This document shows positions 30,966 to 37,463 of a stretch of DNA of 37,463 bases, in pieces. Both the position numbers and the translations under genes were made by a program. The stretch lies in the NCBI GenBank assembly GCA_900617975.1, contig UZAE01012553.1, forward strand, positions 1-37,463, given 5' to 3'. Source of the stretch: Rodentolepis nana (lineage: Eukaryota; Platyhelminthes; Cestoda; Cyclophyllidea; Hymenolepididae). A model generated the notes under the pieces. The model was not told the origin of the DNA, did no database searches, and was given only the letters and a program-made list of their open reading frames with translations. Positions within the stretch are counted from its first letter, which is position 1; the number at the start of each line of letters is the position of its first letter.

Positions 30966-33310
30966 TTGGCGTTCAACTAATAGTATTGAGCTATTTCATA
31001 ATTGAATTAGTAAAATGTATTCAAAGCATTTCGCATAAAAGAAATGGATAAAAAATAATGTTCCAATTTTTAGAGAAATTATTTCAAATTGTCATTGAAC
31101 AACAATTTAGCTTGAGAAGTTAGGCTTCAGATTTTTTTTAATAATTACAGACGATTTTCATTGTGAATGAATGAAAATAAAATTTTTTGGACGACTGGAG
31201 AAAACACTTTTGGTTAAATTATAACTTGGATGTTTTCATAATCCTCTTAACACATTCCATTCAATTAGTAGTTTTCATTCATCTTTTCTGTTTAGTACAC
31301 AATCCCAATGCTTGAATTTCACAGGAAAATTTATTCTAGGTGCTTAAAAAGAATATAAGCTTATAGCAAATAATTTTATTTAAAACTTAAATATAAATTA
31401 GATATTAAACAGTGGTATCTGCATTAATATAATTCGTCAAAATACTTAATTGCAATGAATTTTTAGTTAAAAAATACCGTCGAAAATTAAATAAACCTAT
31501 GAAAAAATAAACAAAAATAACTTAAAAATGTGCTTTATTAGAAGTAACAACATCAGGCAGTGGTGAGTGTGAATTTAAATTATATTTATTTGTCTTTACT
31601 CAAAGCGTTATATTTATTACTAATTTCATAATCATGCATAATATAGCAAGAAATATTTAGCAAGTTATACAGCTAATCTGGGACAGACGTATTCGATGAT
31701 AATGCTTTGGACTGTTTTTTGTGTGTGGAGACATTGATAGATATATTTACTTGCATGAGATCATTGCCATGAACCAATTACTATTTTAGAAAGATTGATA
31801 TTTGTTGATTGAGCAAAGCACTCCAAATTATTTAATATCAGACGATTATGGGAATTGAAATTCAGAATTTTTTCATATGGCTTCCGTAAATGAACAGCTA
31901 CTCAGATTATTGAATTTAGAAACATTAAAAGTTGCCTCTCAAACGTAGGTTTTCATGAAATGTGAATAAGGACACTGAATCCATTCAGTTATTATCACAT
32001 ATACGACGATATTATGAATGTAAATATTATATTTAACAAAATCTGTATTTATAAAATCAGTTTTCAAAGCAAACGTGGGCTTTTGAGCAAAAATCATGTT
32101 TCAAGCTTAACAGTTGCATGCAATTAACATCGAAGAAGAAGAAGTAAAAGCGTCTAATCAAAAGGCTAAAATTGAAATAATTCAATCATTTATCATAATA
32201 ATGCATTTTGAAAGTTAACTTTCTGAAGAGAGTATCTTTTTTCTCATGTGTAATAACGCAAATAACAACACAATTGAATGCATTGGTGAAATTGAATTAG
32301 TGTACGAGTGAGTCTGTGTAATTATATGAGTTTTATTTTTACTCTTCAAAATAGGTTGCGCCATTGGTTCTCTGTTTGTTAGTAAGTTTTCACTTTTAAT
32401 TCATTTATCACAGTTACCATTTGTAATCGGATATTATATTTTGTCATTCAGTTCTTATGCAAATCGCTCATTGGAGCCTGGAATAATTAATACAAATCGA
32501 ATTTTGTGAATCTCCAGCCCATTGAATCTGAAGAAATCGTTAGTATAACCCGATTCAGACCATTATCTTAACAATTAAAATGAAAGTAAACGAAATTTTA
32601 AAAAATTGTACCTCCTTTGATTTCTAGACAATATCGTTAAGCAGCCATTTATCTGATTTTTATGGCCTATTAATACATTTCTAGTGAAGTACTTGTATAA
32701 AGTTTCGTCAATATTTAGGACTACTGTGAAATAGCACAGGGTGATCAGAATTTCAATGTCATTTATTGTGTTTTCCTGTTTCCCGGTCATTGTTCTATTT
32801 CATAATTGTCATTGACTTGCGTCGTCTCAATTAAACAACCACAAAATCACATTGCTCATAGTGATGCCTACTCAACTTACTTGTGTTTGACATCGTCAGC
32901 ATAGTTTTCGAACCACCTTGTTGTACCATTGTGGAAAACAGACGATTAGTGTTCTAGAGCCTCATTTCAATTGGATAAAGTAGACACAACATATGCATTT
33001 CCCATTTCTATTGGAATTAACCTTTGTAAGCACAAACAATAAAATTAAATCAAACNAAGAAACGACCTTAAACCAAATAATGTATACATAAATGGCTCTA
33101 TGCCAAGGAATCAGTAAGGCAAACTAAGTAGGCGCATATAATTAATTTGACATTTTTAGTCATTATAACAGTGTATGAAATTCATGTATTACTCTTAAAA
33201 TGTTAAGTTGTAATCACAAACGCTTGAATGGTCATAGTATTCATTCAATGAATGAAAATCAATGGAACTCGGAATGAACATTGAATACCTCCTCTCAGCT
33301 CGAAAATGAA
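30966..33310. other. Long intergenic stretch, nothing recognised
   Basis: Very AT-rich. One single-N gap at 33056. A 71-aa minus frame (32575-32790) lacks motifs. A possible tiny exon-like piece near 32354-32380 (AG...GTAAGT) is not supported by context. Confidence 0.5.
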
Positions 33311-33313
33311 TAG

Positions 33314-33827
33314 GAATTGATATTTACAGAGTTCCTACCTCGTCAGTTTTTTGGTGGTAAAGGTTTGCTTGCTATGCGATTTACTTACTTTCAATGCTTT
33401 TATGAAGTTGTCGCTTAAACTGTTATGAAAGTGATAAAAAGATGTATTGTTTTTCAACGAGAATTACGAATTGTTACAGAACGCATTTAATCTAATCGTT
33501 TTGCGTAAACTAATGTGTAGCGGATTGCTACTTTATTATAGCCTGACTGACTCAGAAATCTCTGTGGCANGAATTGATATTTACAGAGTTCCTACCTCGT
33601 CAGTTTTTTTGGTGGTAAAGGTTTGCTTCCTATGCGATTTAATTACTTTCAATGCTTTTATGAAGTTGTCGCTTAAACTGTTATCAAAGTGATAAAAAGA
33701 TGTATTGTTTTTCAACGAGAATTACGAATTGTTACAGAACGCATTTAATCTAATCGTTTTGCGTAAACTAATGTGTAGCGGATTGCTACTTTATTATAGC
33801 CTGACTGACTCAGAACTTTCTATGGCA
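33314..33827. repeat. Near-identical 257-bp duplication around a single N (contig overlap or two haplotypes)
   Basis: 33314-33569 and 33571-33827 are the same sequence with a handful of differences (an extra T in a T run, GCTATG/CCTATG, GTTATG/GTTATC). The N at 33570 separates them. Both copies contain the left border of LTR copy L2, so the border appears at 33516 and again at 33774. Confidence 0.85.
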
Positions 33828-34409
33828 GATTCTTCAACATCTAGCTAGACTCCCAGAACCAGCTAAGCTATAGCCCAGCTATGAAGGAAACAGACGTGTA
33901 GCACGGAGCACGTTTATTCAGTGGGTATATTGCGGATCAAGTGTGTACACGCAGGGAGCTACTCATGATGAGGATAGTGGTTTAGGTTAAACAAACAGAG
34001 ATTGATGATTGGTCAGGGGTGCGTGATAGACTTACCTCCACGTGGTGCACCCTGGGCAACGTATACTCATACGGCAAAAAAGTCTATTAATTGGCGATTG
34101 ACTTCTGGCGCAGTACTCATCCTACCTTTTCTCTGCCTTCATGTCTGGGTCTTTACATCTGTAAATCACTCTTTTGTTCCCCACCCCTCGACTTTCTATT
34201 ACTTTGATGTTCCTTCCCCCTGTGAAGCCCGAAGTCAGCTAAAGGGTTAATGATAACTATCAAAACGACTGCCATTTGAAATAAATAAATAAATGATTGG
34301 TCACTGTTTGTACAGTCGATGCACACGGAGTTGTACGGCCGCACCTCCCAATCCTGGCGAGCAGACATGCAGGCATACGATGACGCGCACAGCGATAATG
34401 TGTCCCACA
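33774..34409 (-). repeat. Solo LTR copy L2 with 4-bp TSD, split by a nested short element
   Basis: TGTAGCGGATTGC at 33774 to GTCCCACA at 34409, flanked by AATG at 33770-33773 and 34410-34413. Removing the nested element S6 and one TSD leaves about 348 bp, close to L3. A 4-bp duplication with TG...CA ends fits an LTR retrotransposon whose two LTRs recombined. Confidence 0.75.
34005..34303 (+). repeat. Short LINE-derived element, copy S6, nested in LTR L2
   Basis: Body 34016-34292 (277 bp), GGGGTGCGTGATAGACTTAC to AAATAAATAAATAA. The perfect 11-bp duplication ATGATTGGTCA lies at 34005-34015 and 34293-34303. Copies L1 and L3 give the uninterrupted target (compare CTGATTGGCCATTG in L1), so the insertion is younger than this LTR. 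Confidence 0.9.
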
Positions 34410-34413
34410 AATG

Positions 34414-34835
34414 AATTGAGTTTCTCATCGAGAGTAACAAATTGATATAAAACGCATTTAATTTAATAATTTTGAGTAAAATATTGGATTCAATGCCGAA
34501 ATCATAAGTCTAAAACAACTTCATTCAAAACTTGATTACTTTCGGGTGATTTTATAAATTGAATTTTCACAAAGTATGATGTAAATGAACAGTTACTGCA
34601 TTCAAATGACGCCAATAATTCTATCTAACAATTCGCTTCAAAATTTGATTTTCACACTTTTAATTTCTACATTTCTATATTTTAGCCAAAGATGTTTAAG
34701 TAAAATACATTTTATTAACCATTGGGGTGTATGAAATGACTCATAGTGAATGTTCTACACGTTGAACGAAGGTAGTTGAAAGTTATATCAAGTTGAAATT
34801 AACTAGATGTATTTATTCAGAGATAGGAATAAAAT
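34414..34835. other. Intergenic, containing a diverged repeat of the other LTR flank
   Basis: 34424-34490 (CTCATCGAGAGTAACAAATT onwards, with ACGCATTTAAT) resembles 33708-33770 (CAACGAGAATTACGAATTGT onwards, with ACGCATTTAAT). Diverged copies of one sequence thus lie on both sides of L2. Confidence 0.45.
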
Positions 34836-35532
34836 AAAACTTTCAATCATCTTAATAATAGCTCTGTCGATCAATTTTATCATAATTTTGTAATGAAATA
34901 AATCGAAAGATAATCAAATTTTTATTTGCTAGTAAAATGTACGAATATTGATAAATATAAATTTCATTTTCTTTAATTTTTTTACCAAAATGGAATCTTT
35001 TGAAAGACTATTACCACGTTAATCTTATATTGTTTAATTACTCTACGCTGACTGTTTGATTGAGAAAATTCTCAAGTAATGTAGCGGATTGCCACCTTAG
35101 TAAAGCCTGACCGACTCAGAAATCTCTGTGGCAGATTCTCCTACATCAAGCTAGACTCCCAGAATCAGCTAAGCTATAGCCCAGCTATCGGAAAACAGAC
35201 GTGTAGCAAGGAATACGTTTATTCGATACGGAGAAAACAGACGTGTAGTACGAAGCACGTTAACTCACTACGAATATTGCGGAAAAAGTGTACACGCAGG
35301 AAGCTTAATCATGATGGTGGATTAGGTTAAACAAACAGAGGTTAATGAGTGGTCACTGTTTGTACGGTCGCACCTCCCAATCCTGGCGTGCAGGCATGCA
35401 ATGACGTGTCCCTCAGTAGTCAGCACAATAGATGAATCAATTTTATTTAATATACTTTAAAGTGAGGCAGGTAACATACAAGTCTACGAGCCCACTTAAG
35501 GCAAAATGGGTTGGCATTTGGAAGTCACATAG
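34836..35532 (+). repeat. Left arm of a long inverted repeat, interrupted by LTR L3
   Basis: 34836-35079 and 35420-35532 together are the reverse complement of 37102-37463, at high but imperfect identity. The arm contains GACTGTTTGATTGAGAAAAT and AGTCAGCACAATAGATGAAT. The gap between the two parts is exactly LTR L3. A shorter, more diverged direct copy of part of the arm seems to lie at 35556-35612. Confidence 0.8.
35080..35415 (-). repeat. Solo LTR copy L3 inserted in the inverted-repeat arm
   Basis: TGTAGCGGATTGCC to GTGTCCCTCA, 336 bp, flanked by GTAA (35076-35079) and GTAG (35416-35419), an imperfect 4-bp duplication. The empty site is preserved in the right arm near 37222, which confirms the element borders. 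Confidence 0.78.
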
Positions 35533-35655
35533 CTAATAAAATAAATAAACGATGAAAAATATAAACTTCATTTTCTGTATTTTCTTACAAAAAATTGATC
35601 TTTTGAATACAGTTCAATTAATTTACTTCCCCTGATTAATTAGGAACATTATCTT

Positions 35656-35826
35656 TCCTTTTTCCCTCCATTTGTGTCTATCTATCTCCTTTGCATCTTT
35701 GAATCTCTCTTCTGCTCACCCTCTCGAATTTTTCTCACTTTGATGTTTCTCCCCTCTGTGTAGCCTGAAGTCAATAAAGGGGCTAATGATAACTATCAAA
35801 ACACCTACCATTAGAAATAAATAAAT
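35656..35826 (+). repeat. 5'-truncated short LINE-derived element, copy S7
   Basis: Holds only the 3' part of the family (from about TTTTTCCCTCCATTTGTGTC to ACCATTAGAAATAAATAAAT). Loss of the 5' end is what incomplete target-primed reverse transcription produces. Confidence 0.75.
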
Positions 35827-36405
35827 GAAACACTTCCATAATTGTAAATATATATAAATCAGACGAAATCGGTTCCACTTTCTCTATTTACATAACAGAG
35901 GCTTTCTTAGTTGATTCATTTAGCCAAAAGTATGAACATATTTTGAAATATTTCAATAAACTGCATGAGCGTTAATTATTGCACAAATTTTTGCAATTGA
36001 CAAATTTTCATCATTGTTATGAGCTATTTAACAAAACAATGCCAATTTCGACACACGTAAAAGTTTTGTTATTATTTGGGCATTTTACAAAAACAGGTAA
36101 ATATTCTTTGGGTTTAGGTAATACTAGTAGAAAGGCAGTAGATCGGATTACACCTTTAGTTGCTTAAGTTGAAGTGAGATCGTTGTTGTAAATGACGGAC
36201 AACTGGTTGTTAGCTCTTTCTAATAAGAAATACGAGGGTACAAAAATTCAAATTCGAATAAGTGGAATCAATAAAGAGTCATTCAATTGCGTTTTTCATC
36301 GCTGAGGTTGGGTTTTAAAGAAAGGAAATAAGGAGAATTGCTGGGAAATAAATAAATCAGCTTTTAAAACAGATAATGCCATATTTCTCTTCAACTCTAC
36401 ACATT
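35827..36405. other. Intergenic with a doubtful exon-like frame
   Basis: A plus frame at 35979-36167 reads VKVLLLFGHFTKTGKYSLGL, with a donor-like ACAG|GTAAAT at 36096. It is faintly like the hydrophobic-strand module of the 29184 gene, too weak to call. Confidence 0.3.
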
Positions 36406-36407
36406 TT

Positions 36408-36467
36408 GCTGTATGAGTATACGTTGTCCAAGGTGCACCACGTGGAGGTAAGTCTAACGCGAGCCCC
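36408..36467 (-). repeat. Fragment S8: only the 5' end of the short element
   Basis: About 60 bp corresponding to the GGGGCTCGCGTTAGACTTAC end (minus strand) through GTATACTCATACAGC. The 3' part is missing, opposite to normal 5' truncation. Confidence 0.7.
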
Positions 36468-36811
36468 AGGTAAAGTATTTGTTTATTTATATCAAATGGT
36501 AGGCGTTTTGATAGTTATCATTAGCCCCTTTATTGACTTCAGGCTACACAGTGGGGAGTAATATCAAAGTGAGAAAAATTCGAGAGGGTGAGCAGAAGAG
36601 AGATTCAACGATGCAAAGGAGATAGACAGACACAAAGGCAGGGAATAAAGTGATGAGTACTGTAGAAGTAGTAGAATATGACATACAGTGAGGCCATTGT
36701 AGCTTGAGGTCAGAAGTCAACTGCCAGTATATAGACCTTTTCGCCGTAAGAGTATACGTTACCCAGTGTACACCACGTGGAGGTAAGTCTATCGCGCGCC
36801 CCAGTTAAAGT
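36468..36811 (-). repeat. Short LINE-derived element, copy S9, inserted directly beside S8
   Basis: Body 36477-36802. Near-perfect 9-bp duplication AGGTAAAGT / AGTTAAAGT (36468-36476, 36803-36811). The left duplication begins at the very next base after S8, so S9 landed exactly at the 5' border of an older copy. Confidence 0.82.
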
Positions 36812-37101
36812 TATATAGTACATCAATAAAGAGCATATCTATTAATTCTACAAAGTAACACACTAACGGAACTTCTGCTTCTTGAATGGGGCTAAAGGAA
36901 AAATTTCTTTTCAGTCCCAATACGACTAGTTGGTGTCATGGATCTGAGTCAAATTCCCATCTAACTCATGCGACGTGAAAATTCGAAGGATAGTTTGCCT
37001 GTTTCAATTTTAATGTCCCTTTGAAGTGCAGTCTGTCTCGCAATTCAAAGTGGTAGTCTTTCAGAGCTGACTCGACGAACGTTTTCCATTCGGTTTAATT
37101 T

Positions 37102-37463
37102 GCAATGTGGTTTCAAAATACCAACCCATTTTGCCTTAAGTTGTCTCGTAGACTTGTATGTTTCCTGCCTCATTATTCATTTTATGAAATGAAATTGATT
37201 CATCTATTGTGCTGACTAATTGAGAATTTTCTCAATCAAACAGTTAGCGTAGAGTAATTAAACAATATAAGATTTACGTGGTAATAGTCTATCAAAAGAT
37301 TCCATTTTTGGTGAAAAAATTACAGAAAATGAAATTTTTATTTATCACCATTCGTATGTTTTACTAGCAAATAAAAATTTGATTATCTTTCGATTTATTT
37401 CATTACAAATTTATGATAAAATTGATCGACAGAGCTATTATTAAAATGGCTGAAAGTTTTGTT
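37102..37463 (-). repeat. Right arm of the long inverted repeat (runs off the window)
   Basis: Reverse complement of the left arm (34836-35079 joined to 35420-35532), without the LTR. Similarity continues to the last base, so the arm extends beyond the window. The central spacer between arms is about 1.6 kb and holds S7, S8 and S9. No transposase is visible. Confidence 0.8.

Noticed and set aside
32575..32790. 71-aa minus-strand frame (IEILITLCYF...) as another family member
   Set aside because: Only a vague hydrophobic resemblance, on the opposite strand and without splice signals.
36165..36178. AAGTTGAAGTGAG resembling AAGTTGAAGTAAG at 28500, as a shared exon end
   Set aside because: A 13-base near-match in AT-rich DNA without supporting similarity around it.
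1..37463. tRNA, rRNA, CRISPR arrays, bacterial operons, polydnavirus-type excision sites
   Set aside because: No cloverleaf or B-box-like GTTCRANNC context, no regularly spaced repeats with unique spacers and no recognisable viral segment junctions were seen. A viral-segment origin of the secreted genes was considered but nothing in the sequence supports it.

Overview
The window looks like AT-rich nuclear DNA of an animal, most likely an arthropod. The reasons are genes with short GT-AG introns, TATA-box promoters just upstream of small signal-peptide genes, an RNase H-bearing non-LTR retrotransposon of a kind common in arthropods, LTR-type repeats with 4-bp target duplications, and very low gene density. 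The species cannot be read from the sequence. There are four single-N gaps (24366, 24826, 33056, 33570), two of them flanked by duplicated sequence. Those two are probably contig-overlap or haplotype artefacts.

Layout. 0.3-0.6 kb: a short retroelement copy. 1.5-2.8 kb: a single-exon gene for a secreted, extremely Asp/Glu-rich protein with an internal duplication. 3.5-4.1 kb: a solo LTR with an internal minisatellite. 4.1-11.6 kb: mostly empty, with two orphan TATA-like promoters and another short retroelement. 11.7-14.9 kb: two small secreted-protein genes in opposite orientation (100 and 87 aa), sharing a C-terminal two-cysteine motif, with a possible clip-domain protease relic between them. 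15-22 kb: more short retroelements, little coding, and near the end traces of a gene related to the one at 29-30 kb. 22.75-26.6 kb: a degraded LINE (endonuclease, reverse transcriptase, RNase H, terminal CCHC-like motif) on the minus strand. 26.6-27.85 kb: a strongly G-depleted tract. 28.4-30.4 kb: two tandem related genes, the second a clean six-exon secreted 247-aa protein. 30.6-31 kb: a convergent Cys-rich reading frame. 33-37.5 kb: a repeat pile with LTRs, nested short elements and long inverted-repeat arms.

Two themes stand out. First, the real genes all seem to encode secreted, fast-diverging proteins of unknown family. Three of the four have a TATA box only 42-48 bp before the ATG (68 bp in the acidic gene), and the 28-30 kb pair plus the 22 kb relic form a previously unrecognised modular family (as far as I can tell without a search). 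This looks like a locus of effector, venom, salivary or secretory-gland genes, but that role is inference. Second, the roughly 280-330-bp repeats scattered through the window carry both ends of the LINE at 22.75-26.6 kb, so they are best read as non-autonomous passengers mobilised by that LINE.
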